A DNA stretch of 64,000 nucleotides from Finegoldia magna ATCC 53516 (GCF_000159695.1 NZ_CM000955.1:1065473-1129472), one strand, 5' to 3'; positions 34,200-43,961 are shown, counted from the first letter of the stretch. Notes: generated by a model from the sequence alone, not told the origin. Numbers and translations: made by a program.

Positions 34200-36168
34200 C
34201 CGTATCCTCCTTGATATATTCATCAATTGCTTGTTTTATCTTTTCTTCTGCTTCATCCATGCTGCATTCTAGTTGCGCACCTGCACTTGTAAGGTGACCT
34301 CCGCCTCCGACTTTTTCCAAAATCAATTGCACGGAAATCTTGCCCAAACTTCTCGCACTAACATGGATTTTATCTTTTATTTTCGCCAACACAAACGAAG
34401 CTTCCACTCCCAAAATGTTGAGCAAATCATCTGCTGATTGTGCCGCAACCAAAATGGATTCGTCCACTTCTTCTTCCAATCTTCCGATGGCGATATTGTT
34501 CTTGTACATTTTCGATGAAGCGATAACATCTGATTTGAGTTTGATAGTTCTCTCATCGTCCTTGAAAAGTTTCTTAACTTTGACACTGTCTGCGCCTTGT
34601 CTTTTCAAAATAGATGCCGCTTCAAAAGTTCTAACACCTGTTTGATAGAAGAAATTCTTCGTATCCACAGTTATTCCAGCAAGTAATGCCTCTGCTACAA
34701 CCTTTGGTATTTCTAGCTTTTCTGTCATATAGAACAACACTTCCGTCACCATTTCAGACGCACTGGATGCGTAAGGCTCCAAATAAGTCAACGAAGTTTC
34801 CTTGATATAATCGGAACTTCTTCTGTGGTGATCGATAACAACGATGTTTTTAGAAATATCCATGATTTCTTGGCACTCAACAGAGTTTCTCCTGTGATTG
34901 TCGCAAATAATCACCAAACTATTGCTGTTGCAATTTTCCTTCGCAAATGCATTCTTCACAAAATATTTCTTGTAATCTGGTTTTTCTTCAAAAACCGCAT
35001 TGTAAATATTTTCGATTTGAGGACCAACCTCATTCAAAATAATGTAGCATTCCTTGTTGTTAATCTTGCACGCTTCTAACATTCCCAAACAAGACCCGAT
35101 AGAATCCATGTCTGGGTTTTTGTGTCCCATAATAAACACATTCGAGCTTTGTTCGATAAGCTTCTTCAACGCATGTGACACAACCCTTGCCTTAACCTTG
35201 TTACGTTTTTCAACAGCCTTGTTCTTGCCGCCGAAATATTTCAATTCGCCCGTGTCGACCACCGCTTGGTCTCCACCACGACCTAATGCAACATCCAAGC
35301 ATGATCTGGATTTTTCGTGAATTTCGTAAGGATTATCGCCAATAATCGACGCCCCAATACTCAAAGTAACGGGAACATTGTTAGTATTCTTGATATCCTT
35401 AATCATATCCAACACCGAAAATTTTTGTTGCATAATATTTTCAAGCTCGTGCTTTTCGACAATCATCACGAATTTATCCGATTCGTATTTTCTAATAAAC
35501 GCGTTGTGTTCTCTGGCAAAATCTTGCATAATATTTTCCACATCAGAAAACACCCTCGTTCTTTCCTCTTCTTTGATGCTGTTACGCGCTTCGTCGTAAT
35601 TGTCGATGAAAATATCCACAAGTCCCAGTCTTTTTTCGTCCAAAAGCGTCACAACATCCATAAAAGCAGTGTTGTCGATACCGTAAAGCAAAGTCAAATC
35701 CTTGTCTTCACTGTCTTTTATCGTCACTGGATAAAATCTGTAGTACTTGCCGTCAACTTGCGTTTCGTAATAATCCAAGTGGTCTTCGTCGTCTTTTACA
35801 GTCTTCAAATCCAGAATTTTTTCGATTTCATTGTTAAAAATCTCAATCTCATCATCAGCCAAATCCTTAAAATAAGTGTTAAACCAGCTGATTTTGTTCT
35901 TATCGTTGATAATCAAAAGTGGAAAAGGAACCTTGAACACAGCATTCTTAGTAATATCTGTAAACTCGTTGTTAAGATTAATAATCTTGTCCTCAACCCT
36001 TTTGTTTTTCTTGTTGATGTATGTGTATTGATCCACAATCATAAAAGCCGAAGCGATAAAAGCCAACGTTCCTATGATATTTTGAAAATAAAACAAAATC
36101 GCAGAAAGTATCACCAACAAAACTGCTTCCACAATCAAATGTTTCAGTGAATATTTAAGCTCTTGCAT
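34180..36168 (-). CDS. gdpP: Cyclic-di-AMP phosphodiesterase GdpP
   Basis: 662 residues. Two N-terminal membrane helices (about 10-50), a PAS domain (about 70-150), a degenerate GGDEF domain (about 170-300) and a DHH/DHHA1 domain (about 335-650). The DHH part shows GHKNPDMDSIG, DHHRRS and GGGGHLTSAGAQ. It hydrolyses c-di-AMP to pApA and so affects osmotic balance, cell-wall stress and beta-lactam tolerance. Its place before rplI and dnaB is the standard Firmicute order. Confidence 0.95.
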   Translation of the reverse strand: MQELKYSLKHLIVEAVLLVILSAILFYFQNIIGTLAFIASAFMIVDQYTYINKKNKRVEDKIINLNNEFTDITKNAVFKVPFPLLIINDKNKISWFNTYFKDLADDEIEIFNNEIEKILDLKTVKDDEDHLDYYETQVDGKYYRFYPVTIKDSEDKDLTLLYGIDNTAFMDVVTLLDEKRLGLVDIFIDNYDEARNSIKEEERTRVFSDVENIMQDFAREHNAFIRKYESDKFVMIVEKHELENIMQQKFSVLDMIKDIKNTNNVPVTLSIGASIIGDNPYEIHEKSRSCLDVALGRGGDQAVVDTGELKYFGGKNKAVEKRNKVKARVVSHALKKLIEQSSNVFIMGHKNPDMDSIGSCLGMLEACKINNKECYIILNEVGPQIENIYNAVFEEKPDYKKYFVKNAFAKENCNSNSLVIICDNHRRNSVECQEIMDISKNIVVIDHHRRSSDYIKETSLTYLEPYASSASEMVTEVLFYMTEKLEIPKVVAEALLAGITVDTKNFFYQTGVRTFEAASILKRQGADSVKVKKLFKDDERTIKLKSDVIASSKMYKNNIAIGRLEEEVDESILVAAQSADDLLNILGVEASFVLAKIKDKIHVSARSLGKISVQLILEKVGGGGHLTSAGAQLECSMDEAEEKIKQAIDEYIKEDTDESYID

Positions 36169-37024
36169 TGTTTTCCTTCTTTCTCAAATCCTTGAAGCTG
36201 TTCAAAGCTCCCAAGACTGCCAAAATATAAATAAACGGTTGAATTGCAACAGAAACCAACACAGTCAACACCTTAAATGGCGTCGACAATGATTTCAAAT
36301 ATGAAAACATCAAAGCAATCCCACCCAATAAGTATGAATAAATTCCGAAAATCGACAAATTATACAACAAATAATTTCCCAAATCTCTGTTCACAAAATA
36401 AGTTATTCCCGAAATCAACACCAATCCAACAATTGCGCTTGTGAATTTCATATCTATTCTGAAATCGTGAAATTGATGTTCCTTAGATTTTTGTGGAATA
36501 TACACATTCAACACACTTGAGTAAAAAGCGATAATTCCCAAAATCGCATACACAGCTTTTACAATAAGCTTAGTTGATTGATTCATCAAATCCGTCAAAG
36601 TCTTCATCAATTCTTCGTCCATCTTCACAGAACTCAAAACCTTCATGAAGTCATTCAACTTCGTACTAATCACATCTGCAATCGACATATCCGCGTTTAA
36701 TTTCAAAAGCAAATTCGTCAACACAACGAACGCACATATCCCCACAAAACTAATCGTTATAGCTTGTGTGTCAGAAAATCCCGCACTTATTAAATTCAAA
36801 ATCGAATAAAACACTAAAATTATGTACAATCCGATAGGAATCGCAATCATAGGGCTTGACACAAGCAAACTCAACACAAAAAATATCCCGAAAGATATCA
36901 GAGCCAGTCTGTTATCTTTTTCCAATCCTAACTTAATAAAATAAGAAGGCAACACAATAAATCCAAATGGAAATACAAACAAGCTCACAACATAAATCAT
37001 CAGAGCTTTTAATGAAATTCTCAT
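36155..37024 (-). CDS. DUF2232 (YybS-like) membrane protein
   Basis: 289 residues with about eight membrane helices. YybS-like proteins stand just upstream of gdpP in many Firmicutes, and the 14-bp overlap with gdpP here fits. The function is not established. The start ATG lies at 37022-37024. This is the first gene of the replication/housekeeping operon, which runs leftward from here to nnrE. Confidence 0.85.
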   Translation of the reverse strand: MRISLKALMIYVVSLFVFPFGFIVLPSYFIKLGLEKDNRLALISFGIFFVLSLLVSSPMIAIPIGLYIILVFYSILNLISAGFSDTQAITISFVGICAFVVLTNLLLKLNADMSIADVISTKLNDFMKVLSSVKMDEELMKTLTDLMNQSTKLIVKAVYAILGIIAFYSSVLNVYIPQKSKEHQFHDFRIDMKFTSAIVGLVLISGITYFVNRDLGNYLLYNLSIFGIYSYLLGGIALMFSYLKSLSTPFKVLTVLVSVAIQPFIYILAVLGALNSFKDLRKKENNARA

Positions 37025-37123
37025 TAAAGATCTATAATCAATCGTATTAATAATCCCACCTCCGTTATCATATTATTATATCATAAAATATCGCAGAAAT
37101 TCATATCCCACGATGGCGATAAA

Positions 37124-37666
37124 TCACGAAACTATCCTAATCTTAGCAGAAATAGAACATTTCTCACCGCTTTTCAAAGCAAACTTTGAACCAACTGAAT
37201 CCTTGTTCAAATTAGACACATAATACGAACAATTTCCATCGACAAAATCACTTGTAGATTCTAATTTGTATCCGGAAATCTCACTCACAATATTTTGATT
37301 ATCCAAATCATTCTTCCAATCAATCACAACAGCAGGATTCATCTTAATTGTGTCGTTAGAATTGTTAATCACATTTACATTCACACTCACAAAATCTGGT
37401 GTGAATTGATACACAACAAAACTTTCGATCCCATCACGCACACACCTAAGCACACACATATCCTCAGACTTACTCACCACATCGTATTCTTCATCTACGA
37501 AAATACCATCAGTCGGATAACGAAAAGTCTTGTCCACACCGTAATTTGGAATGCAAATTTTCAAATCATCAATAACATCCACATCATCTATCTTAAAATA
37601 TTCGATTCTCGCACCAACACTGTTGATGCAAATCTCCATATTTTTAATCGCATACAAAATTCTCAT
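37124..37666 (-). CDS. Conserved hypothetical protein, beta-rich
   Basis: 180 residues. No signal peptide or membrane helix. The sequence is rich in short beta-strand-like stretches. Its pattern (SVGARIEYFKIDDVDVI, YGVDKTFRYPTDGIF, NMNPAVVIDWKND-like region) faintly recalls the start of an aldose-1-epimerase-like fold, but it is too short and lacks the catalytic His pair. The RBS GGGAGTGAT precedes the ATG. Monocistronic, between the yybS operon and a CWB2 gene. Function unknown. Confidence 0.6.
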   Translation of the reverse strand: MRILYAIKNMEICINSVGARIEYFKIDDVDVIDDLKICIPNYGVDKTFRYPTDGIFVDEEYDVVSKSEDMCVLRCVRDGIESFVVYQFTPDFVSVNVNVINNSNDTIKMNPAVVIDWKNDLDNQNIVSEISGYKLESTSDFVDGNCSYYVSNLNKDSVGSKFALKSGEKCSISAKIRIVS

Positions 37667-37714
37667 TTTATCACTCCCTTAGATATATATACCCAAATGA
37701 GATTAGTTTGCAAA

Positions 37715-37743
37715 TAAAAAATGCCCCGTCGATGACGAAGCAT
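37715..37743 (-). terminator. Terminator after the CWB2 gene at 38 kb
   Basis: ATGCTTCGTC / GACGGGGCAT with loop ATC and TTTTTATTT on the minus strand. Confidence 0.8.
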
Positions 37744-37749
37744 TCTATG

Positions 37750-38988
37750 TTATCTTAAAGCTCTTCTGAAACCTGCAGCACGAGCTTCTTTTTCTGTTCT
37801 AAAATATCTTATATGACTTGGTTTAATCTTGTTGTAGTCTCTTTGTCCAGGAAGATGATAAATCATCGAATTCATATTTCCTTTAATTCTGCCTTCGCCT
37901 ACAGGGCCGTATCCATCTTGGTAAATGTAGTTAGGTTTTGTTGGCTTTGAAGCTTCTTTTTTGGCTTGTTCTTGCTTTTTAAGTTCTAATTCCCTTTGCT
38001 TTCTAGCTTGTTCTTCCCTGGCTTTTTTTTCATTTTCAAGTCTTTTCATCTCATTTACTTCTTCAGCAGTAGGATTAGAAAATATATTGCTCGATACAGA
38101 CTTTTCTCCACCAATAATAGTTACAGAATTCATATTTTCTAGATAACTCTTAGTTGATTGTGTCAAATTTTCATTGTCAGTCAAAATAATAGGCGCCTTG
38201 TAATTTTTAGCAACGCTTACTGCTGACAAACTATCTGCAAAAACTTTTGAATTTGCCAATATAGCATTTTCATTATTTTCAAATGAACGTCTTGCTATAG
38301 CCAACGCTGTTTGGTATCTGTCATTTCCAGCAATTCTTTCACCAGTAAAACCATTCAAAGGAAGTTGGTTAACTCCACCAATTGCGATTTCTTGTAAATC
38401 GGATTTCGGATAAGAATTACCATCACTAAGAACCATCAATGCCTTGTGATCTGCCATGAAACTAGTAGCGCTAAGAGCATCAGGGAAGTTTTTGCCACTT
38501 GCTATCAATAAATATTCTGCATCGACAAACTCTTTAGTTTTTTCCATAACCTTCACTGAAGTTTCGTATCTGTCGTTGCCTTTAAGTCTTTCAATGTTAA
38601 TATCATTTACAACAGATTTTACGGATTCTTCAATATCTGAGCCCAACGCATTTTCGCCACCAACAATGTACATGTTTTTTGGCTTTAACTTAGCAATTTC
38701 ATCGCTAGTTCTACTGTCCAATTGATCATTTGACAAAATAAGTGGCGCATTTAACGCCGCGGCAAGTTGACCCGCCGACAAAGCATCCGCAAAGTTAAAT
38801 CCACTAGCAAGCACAACATTATCCGATTCATTGAACATCGCTTTTGAAATTTCAATAGAAGTTGCAATCCTGTCTTCTCCTGCAATTCTCGACACATTTT
38901 CAACATTCGCGCTCGACACACCAGCTGGAATCATACACACAACAGCCAATGCGGCTACCGTCAATTTTTTCAAATTTTTAATAAACAT
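37750..38988 (-). CDS. CWB2 surface protein with an Ada-like C-terminal domain
   Basis: 412 residues. A signal peptide (1-27) is followed by three CWB2 repeats (about 30-305), each with RIAGxDRYxT and an LASGxNFADALSA-type motif. A charged helical linker (about 310-350, KKAREEQARKQRE) leads to a 60-residue C-terminal domain with GRIKGNMNSMIYHLPGQRDY and FRTEKEARAAGFRRA. That last unit resembles the Ada zinc-finger-like module found at the end of many secreted nucleases, though cysteines are absent. The protein is exported and wall-bound. The C-terminal partner or ligand is unknown. Confidence 0.85.
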   Translation of the reverse strand: MFIKNLKKLTVAALAVVCMIPAGVSSANVENVSRIAGEDRIATSIEISKAMFNESDNVVLASGFNFADALSAGQLAAALNAPLILSNDQLDSRTSDEIAKLKPKNMYIVGGENALGSDIEESVKSVVNDINIERLKGNDRYETSVKVMEKTKEFVDAEYLLIASGKNFPDALSATSFMADHKALMVLSDGNSYPKSDLQEIAIGGVNQLPLNGFTGERIAGNDRYQTALAIARRSFENNENAILANSKVFADSLSAVSVAKNYKAPIILTDNENLTQSTKSYLENMNSVTIIGGEKSVSSNIFSNPTAEEVNEMKRLENEKKAREEQARKQRELELKKQEQAKKEASKPTKPNYIYQDGYGPVGEGRIKGNMNSMIYHLPGQRDYNKIKPSHIRYFRTEKEARAAGFRRALR

Positions 38989-39067
38989 TTTCTCCTCCGA
39001 TAATTTAATATATTATTATGATACCATAATAAATTAAAATTTCTAACGAATTATTTTTAGATTTTTA

Positions 39068-39337
39068 TTATTTAATAAATAAATGCCCAACAAGCATTAT
39101 TATTGGGAAAGCTAATACCAACAAAAAGTTCAGCAAAGCTCTCGCAACGCTTTTTTCAATCAAGGAAAACACAATTCCAATTATCCCTACAATCGGACAA
39201 ATATATATCGTCACAAAACCTATTGGCCTCAAATTTCCCAAAAAGCCAAACTCAAAATCCTTCAATATAAAAGCAATGACAAGACACACCACTCCAATGA
39301 TGAGTGTCCACACACTTTTGTTTTTCGTTTTATTCAT
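39068..39337 (-). CDS. Small three-helix membrane protein
   Basis: 89 residues with three hydrophobic helices. GGAGG is placed before ATG at 39335-39337. It resembles short DUF4190-like integral membrane proteins, but the match is only in general pattern. It lies between two CWB2 genes and is probably expressed alone. Function unknown. Confidence 0.6.
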   Translation of the reverse strand: MNKTKNKSVWTLIIGVVCLVIAFILKDFEFGFLGNLRPIGFVTIYICPIVGIIGIVFSLIEKSVARALLNFLLVLAFPIIMLVGHLFIK

Positions 39338-39410
39338 AAACTCCTCCTTTGATATTTAATATTATTATACACTATTTGAGATTTTTTAATATATAATTTT
39401 ATTAAAAATC

Positions 39411-40104
39411 ATCCCCCGGCGTAGCCGGGGGTTTTTCTCATGCGGCCCAAAGGGCCTGTATTACCAGCCACGCCTCAATGGCGTTGGTTAGTCCGCCACT
39501 TGCAACCTCTACTTGCTACCCTTTAAAAGGGTCAACTACATCAAATGTTAGTTGTTCACTTAACTGGTCTTGTTTTAATTGGTTTTGGATATATTCTTGG
39601 ATTGCTTTTGCATTTTTACCTGCTGTGTCTACATAATATCCTCTACACCAAAACTGTCTTCCTCTGTATTTATATTTTAAGCTTCCCCATCTTTCATATA
39701 TCATTATGCTACTCTTTCCTTTTAAAAATCCCATAAAACTTGATACTGATAGTTTCGGTGGTATTTCTACTAACATATGAATATGATCTGGGCATACTTC
39801 AGCTTCTATTATGTTTACTTCTTTCCAGCTACATAATTCTCGAAGTATTTGTCCTATTTCTAATCTTTTGCTTCCGTAAAATTCTTTTCTCCTATATTTC
39901 GGTGCAAATACTATATGGTATTTACAGTTCCATTTTGTATGTGATAAACTATGTTTGTCATTTATTGATGACATTTTCTTACCTCCTTGATATTTTTTAT
40001 TGCAGTTGGCGAACTACAATTTAATTATATATCATAGGAGGTTTTTTGTTGGTTTTTCATCGCTAAAGCTATACTGAACCCCCAGTCTAACTGGGGGTTT
40101 TCTT
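39411..40104 (-). mobile_element. IS200-type insertion sequence
   Basis: The element is bounded by subterminal hairpins instead of inverted repeats: CCCCCGGC-GTA-GCCGGGGG at 39413-39431 (3' side of tnpA) and AACCCCCAG / CTGGGGGTT at 40077-40099 (5' side). These are the hairpins recognised by TnpA. It encodes only TnpA, no TnpB, so it belongs to the IS200 group. It lies between two CWB2 paralogues. Confidence 0.85.
39516..39974 (-). CDS. tnpA: IS200-type Y1 transposase TnpA
   Basis: 152 residues, full length. The HUH motif is HIH in CPDHIHMLVEIPPK. The catalytic tyrosine is in the C-terminal helix IQEYIQNQL. The enzyme moves single-stranded circles of the element, mainly at replication forks. 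The start codon region can pair with upstream sequence, as is usual in this group. The frame is intact and the copy may be active. Confidence 0.93.
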   Translation of the reverse strand: MSSINDKHSLSHTKWNCKYHIVFAPKYRRKEFYGSKRLEIGQILRELCSWKEVNIIEAEVCPDHIHMLVEIPPKLSVSSFMGFLKGKSSIMIYERWGSLKYKYRGRQFWCRGYYVDTAGKNAKAIQEYIQNQLKQDQLSEQLTFDVVDPFKG

Positions 40105-40110
40105 CTTACA

Positions 40111-40139
40111 AAAAAGAGTGCAGAAAAATCTGCACTCTT
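40111..40139 (-). terminator. Terminator after the CWB2 gene at 41 kb
   Basis: AAGAGTGCAGA / TCTGCACTCTT with a short T loop and TTTTTTG on the minus strand. Confidence 0.9.
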
Positions 40140-40151
40140 GTGTTTAAAGTT

Positions 40152-41492
40152 TTATGAATATATTCCAACTTTTGTAACTACTCCATTTTCAACAATAATA
40201 GATAGTGCCAATCCTACATTACCAACTCTATTATAGTATTTGATAAAACCTTCTGGTGTGTAATAACTTGTACGAGCTTGTCCACTGTTTCCTGTAAACT
40301 CTGTTTTGTTTGTAATTTTAAAAGTATGAGTTGCACTTTCACCTATAGGATTACCGCCAGAAAAAGAATTGATGTCTTTAACGTATTTCATATGTCCAGA
40401 AACTATCAGATAATCACCCTTGATTTTAACATCGTAAGCTTGGTTATAATTTCTCGATTCTGATTTTGATAGTTTTTGCTGTATTAGTGTTGAAGAATAT
40501 TCTCCAGTTTTTGTGTGTAAATTCTTGTCTTCTTTCTTTACAGCAGGTTTTTTCCTAGTCAAAATATCATTCACAACGGTCTTTTCTCCACCGACTATTA
40601 ACACGTTCTTGTCGTTCAAATACTTCTTGGCATTTTCTGTCAAATAATTTGATTGTGTAAGTATGATTGGTGCGTTGTGTTTTTTAGTTAAGCTTACTGC
40701 TGACAAGCTATCTGCGAATACTTGTCCACTTGCAAGGATTGCGTTGTTATTCTTGTCGAATGAAAGTTTTGCGATTTGTAGTGCTGTTTCGTATCTGTCT
40801 TTTCCAGAAACTCTTTTTCCATTAAAGCCTTTTAGTGGTAGTTGGTTAACTCCACCGATTGCGATTTCTTGTAGATTTGATTGTGGATAAGTTAGCCCGT
40901 CACTTAATACCATTACTGATTTGTGATTTACAAAAAATGATGTCGCTGCTAGTGCATCCGGAAAGTTCTTGCCACTTGCTATCAACAAATATTCTGGGTT
41001 GATGATTTCTTTTGTTTTTTCCATTACTTTTTGGGATGTTGAATATCTGTCTTGTCCTTCAAGTCTTGTTACGTCAATGTTTTCTGATTTTAATGTTGTG
41101 TCAATTCCATTTTTGCTGATTGCATTGTCTCCACCTACAACATAAACTTTCTTCGCTTTCAAACGTTGGATTTCGCTTTTTGTTTGTGAATCAAGTTTAT
41201 TTTGTGATGATAATAAAAGTGGCGCGTCAAGTGCTGATGCTAATTGTCCTGCTGATAGTGCATCTGCGAAGTTGAATCCACTCGCAAGTACGACATTTTC
41301 TGATGTAGTGTATGCTGATTTGGATATTTCTACAGATGTTGTGATTCTATCCTTGCCAGAAATTCTTGTAACTTGTTGCGATTTCGTTTCTTGTTGCGTG
41401 TTTTGTTTGTCAGCATTTGCAACGCCAATTGGTAGTACCATAGAAATCGCAAGCGTTGATGCCAAAACTTTTTTCAAAATTTTCGTGTTCAT
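40152..41492 (-). CDS. CWB2 surface protein with a beta-rich C-terminal domain
   Basis: 446 residues. A signal peptide (1-27) is followed by three CWB2 repeats (about 40-315, VTRISGKDRITTS, VTRLEGQDRYSTS, GKRVSGKDRYETA). A linker and a C-terminal domain (about 345-446) with the strands YLIVSGHMKYVKDIN and HTFKITNKTEFTG follow; I do not recognise that domain. The N-terminal region is a clear paralogue of the protein at 38 kb. An ATP-cone protein gene ends 12 bp upstream, so the two are probably on one mRNA. Confidence 0.85.
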   Translation of the reverse strand: MNTKILKKVLASTLAISMVLPIGVANADKQNTQQETKSQQVTRISGKDRITTSVEISKSAYTTSENVVLASGFNFADALSAGQLASALDAPLLLSSQNKLDSQTKSEIQRLKAKKVYVVGGDNAISKNGIDTTLKSENIDVTRLEGQDRYSTSQKVMEKTKEIINPEYLLIASGKNFPDALAATSFFVNHKSVMVLSDGLTYPQSNLQEIAIGGVNQLPLKGFNGKRVSGKDRYETALQIAKLSFDKNNNAILASGQVFADSLSAVSLTKKHNAPIILTQSNYLTENAKKYLNDKNVLIVGGEKTVVNDILTRKKPAVKKEDKNLHTKTGEYSSTLIQQKLSKSESRNYNQAYDVKIKGDYLIVSGHMKYVKDINSFSGGNPIGESATHTFKITNKTEFTGNSGQARTSYYTPEGFIKYYNRVGNVGLALSIIVENGVVTKVGIYS

Positions 41493-41504
41493 TTATGCCT
41501 CTCG

Positions 41505-41888
41505 TTAGTTGTTTTTATATTCTTCCAATACTTTTTTGTAGCCTTCTTCTTCCAATGCTTCTTCAACATATCCTCTGATTTCTTTTGTTGGATATACGTT
41601 TCTCTTGATGGATTTCATTTTCTTCAAAACATCTTCAACGATAATGTTCACATCAGAAGAGTTCATCTTTGCTCCAGCAGAATCGGATGTTTGGGCTATT
41701 GAATGGAAGATTTTTTCCTTGTCAAAGCTTTCAACATTGCCAAGTTTTTTTAGCACCCATTCTCCTTCTTCTCCGAACATTTCATCAAGCACATTGATTT
41801 TTGCATCTTCAATCATATTTGCAACTTTGTTTGGGTCTATATCGTTATCCTTAAAATAATCAAACAACAATTTTGTTAAATCGTTCAT
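41505..41888 (-). CDS. Stand-alone ATP-cone domain protein
   Basis: 127 residues. The region VESFDKEKIFHSIAQTSDSAG...VNIIVEDVLKKMKS...YPTKEIRGYVEEALEEEGYKKVLEEYKN fits the ATP-cone nucleotide-sensing domain of ribonucleotide reductases and NrdR. No reductase domain or zinc ribbon is attached. It could be a nucleotide-binding regulator. The gene lies between tuf (with a terminator between) and a CWB2 gene 12 bp downstream. GGAGG precedes the ATG at 41886-41888. Confidence 0.7.
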   Translation of the reverse strand: MNDLTKLLFDYFKDNDIDPNKVANMIEDAKINVLDEMFGEEGEWVLKKLGNVESFDKEKIFHSIAQTSDSAGAKMNSSDVNIIVEDVLKKMKSIKRNVYPTKEIRGYVEEALEEEGYKKVLEEYKNN

Positions 41889-41904
41889 AAAATCCTCCTT
41901 TAAA

Positions 41905-41936
41905 AAATGAGAGCATCCATTAAAAACGGATGCTCA
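41905..41936 (-). terminator. Terminator after tuf
   Basis: GAGCATCC / GGATGCTC with a 9-base loop and TTTTTT on the minus strand. Confidence 0.9.
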
Positions 41937-41971
41937 GCTTGTCAAATTTATCTACCTTAAATAAGGTTTAA

Positions 41972-43165
41972 TTATTCTATAATTTTAGAAACAACGCCTG
42001 CTCCTACTGTTCTTCCGCCTTCTCTGATGGCAAATCTTAATCCTTCTTCGATTGCGATTGGAGTGATTAATTCGATTATGAATTTTGCGTTATCTCCTGG
42101 CATTACCATTTCTACGCCTTCTTCTAGTTCGATGTTTCCTGTTACATCTGTTGTTCTGAAGTAGAATTGTGGTCTGTATCCTGAGAAGAATGGTGTGTGT
42201 CTTCCACCTTCGTCTTTTGTTAATACGTATACTTCTGCTTCAAATTTTGTGTGTGGGTGGATTGTTCCAGGTGCTGCTAGTACTTGTCCTCTTTCGATGT
42301 CTTCTCTTTGTACACCTCTTAGTAATGCTCCGATGTTGTCCCCTGCTTCTGCTTCGTCAAGTTGTTTTCTGAACATTTCTACACCTGTTACTACTACTGT
42401 TCTTTTTTCTTCAGTTAGTCCTACGATTTCTACGTTGTCACCAACTTTTACTTTTCCTCTTTCTACTCTACCTGTAGCTACTGTTCCACGTCCTGTGATT
42501 GTGAAGATGTCTTCTACTGGCATTAGGAATGGGTGGTCTACGTCTCTTACTGGTGATGGAATCCATTCGTCTACTTCTTCCATCAATTTCATGATTTTGT
42601 CTCCCCATTCTCCGTCTGGATCTTCTAATGCTTTTAATGCTGATCCTACTACGATTGGTGTGTCGTCTCCTTCGTATTCGTATTCGTTTAATAGATCACG
42701 TACTTCCATTTCAACTAATTCGATTAGTTCTGGATCGTCTACTTGGTCTTCTTTGTTTAAGAATACTGCGATTTTTGGTACGCCTACTTGTCTAGCTAAC
42801 AAGATGTGTTCTCTTGTTTGTGGCATTGGACCGTCTGCTGCACTTACTACTAGGATTGCTCCGTCCATTTGTGCTGCTCCTGTGATCATGTTTTTAACGT
42901 AGTCAGCGTGGCCTGGACAGTCTACGTGTGCGTAGTGTCTTTTTTCTGTTTCATATTCTACGTGAGAAGTGTTGATTGTGATTCCTCTTTCTCTTTCTTC
43001 TGGTGCTTTGTCGATGTTAGCGTAGTCTACGAATTCTCCTGAGCCCATTCTCTTGTTTAATACAAGTGTGATTGCTGCAGTTAAAGTTGTTTTACCGTGG
43101 TCAACGTGACCGATTGTACCAATGTTTACGTGTGGTTTATTTCTTTCAAATTTAGCTTTACTCAT
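41972..43165 (-). CDS. tuf: Translation elongation factor Tu
   Basis: 397 residues, full length. G1 [10 protein letters not shown]3 DCPGHADY, G4 NKEDQ and the conserved VGAGVVSKI end are present. It brings aminoacyl-tRNA to the ribosome as a GTP complex. It stands alone, not in the usual str operon (rpsL-rpsG-fusA-tuf), so another copy or an isolated location is implied. A good RBS (GGAGGGAAGC) precedes ATG at 43163-43165. Codon use is strongly biased, as expected for a highly expressed gene. Confidence 0.98.
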   Translation of the reverse strand: MSKAKFERNKPHVNIGTIGHVDHGKTTLTAAITLVLNKRMGSGEFVDYANIDKAPEERERGITINTSHVEYETEKRHYAHVDCPGHADYVKNMITGAAQMDGAILVVSAADGPMPQTREHILLARQVGVPKIAVFLNKEDQVDDPELIELVEMEVRDLLNEYEYEGDDTPIVVGSALKALEDPDGEWGDKIMKLMEEVDEWIPSPVRDVDHPFLMPVEDIFTITGRGTVATGRVERGKVKVGDNVEIVGLTEEKRTVVVTGVEMFRKQLDEAEAGDNIGALLRGVQREDIERGQVLAAPGTIHPHTKFEAEVYVLTKDEGGRHTPFFSGYRPQFYFRTTDVTGNIELEEGVEMVMPGDNAKFIIELITPIAIEEGLRFAIREGGRTVGAGVVSKIIE

Positions 43166-43312
43166 TGCTTCCCTCCTGGAAATTTTTAGTTATTTTTATT
43201 ATATCACAAACGTTAACAAATTACATTTTTTGGGGGAAATTGTATTGATTTTTGATTAAATTTAATGAAAAATAAAATCCAAATTGAAAAATCTAAATTT
43301 TCATATTTCATC

Positions 43313-43361
43313 TTGACTAATGACACTGTGTCACATATAATTTAATTATGACAGAGTGTCA
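43313..43361 (+). promoter_or_regulatory. Promoter with two TetR-type operators
   Basis: TTGACT (43313-43318), a 17-bp spacer and TATAAT (43336-43341). The spacer contains the palindrome TGACACTGTGTCA (43321-43333), and a second, TGACAGAGTGTCA, lies at 43349-43361 over the start region. A bound repressor would block polymerase directly. The adjacent TetR protein is the obvious candidate, giving self-repression. Confidence 0.75.
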
Positions 43362-43382
43362 TTTTATTTGAGGAGTGATTAT

Positions 43383-43961
43383 ATGCCGAAGCAAACTTTT
43401 TATAATTTGAGTGAAGATAAGAAAAATTTGATTGATAAGGTTCTGAAAGACGAGTTTTCCTCGAAGCCGTTCAAAGATTGCAATGTAAAAAATATTGTGG
43501 ATAGGTTGTCGATTGCACGCGGAAGTTTCTATCAATATTTTGATGATTTAAAGGATAGCTACTTCTACATTTTGGATAAGGAAACGAAGGATGTTCATTT
43601 GCTTTTTATGTCTGTGCTAAGGCAAAATAACAATGATGTGTTGAAGGCGTTGGATGTGTTTGGCGATGAGGTATGTGATCTGATTTTTGAAGATGGAGAG
43701 TATGATTTGTACAAGTTTAGGTATTTGTATTGGAATAGCGAGTTGGAAGATAGCTGGAAGGCTAAGAAGAAGGAATATTATGAGATTTTTCAAAATGATA
43801 CGGGAGGTAATAAGCTGGAGCTTGTGTATTTTATGAAGGCTACTGTTCACAGTTTGATTGAGAGAAATTTCAAGGAAGGTTGGTCTAGGGATATTTTTCT
43901 ACAAAAGTATCGTCTGCATATTAATTGGTTAAAGGAAGGGATCAAAAATGAAGATTTTTGA
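43383..43961 (+). CDS. TetR-family transcriptional regulator
   Basis: 192 residues from ATG at 43383, chosen because GAGGAGTGAT precedes it; the longer frame starts at a GTG inside the operator. The N-terminal helix-turn-helix is CNVKNIVDRLSIARGSFYQYFDDL. The C-terminal ligand domain is divergent. It overlaps the next membrane gene by 14 bp, so the pair forms one operon controlled by the operators just upstream. Confidence 0.88.
   Translation: MPKQTFYNLSEDKKNLIDKVLKDEFSSKPFKDCNVKNIVDRLSIARGSFYQYFDDLKDSYFYILDKETKDVHLLFMSVLRQNNNDVLKALDVFGDEVCDLIFEDGEYDLYKFRYLYWNSELEDSWKAKKKEYYEIFQNDTGGNKLELVYFMKATVHSLIERNFKEGWSRDIFLQKYRLHINWLKEGIKNEDF

Noticed and set aside
34180..36168. Diguanylate cyclase activity of the GGDEF region in GdpP
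   Set aside because: The GGDEF region is degenerate, as in other GdpP proteins; the DHH/DHHA1 domain is the active part.
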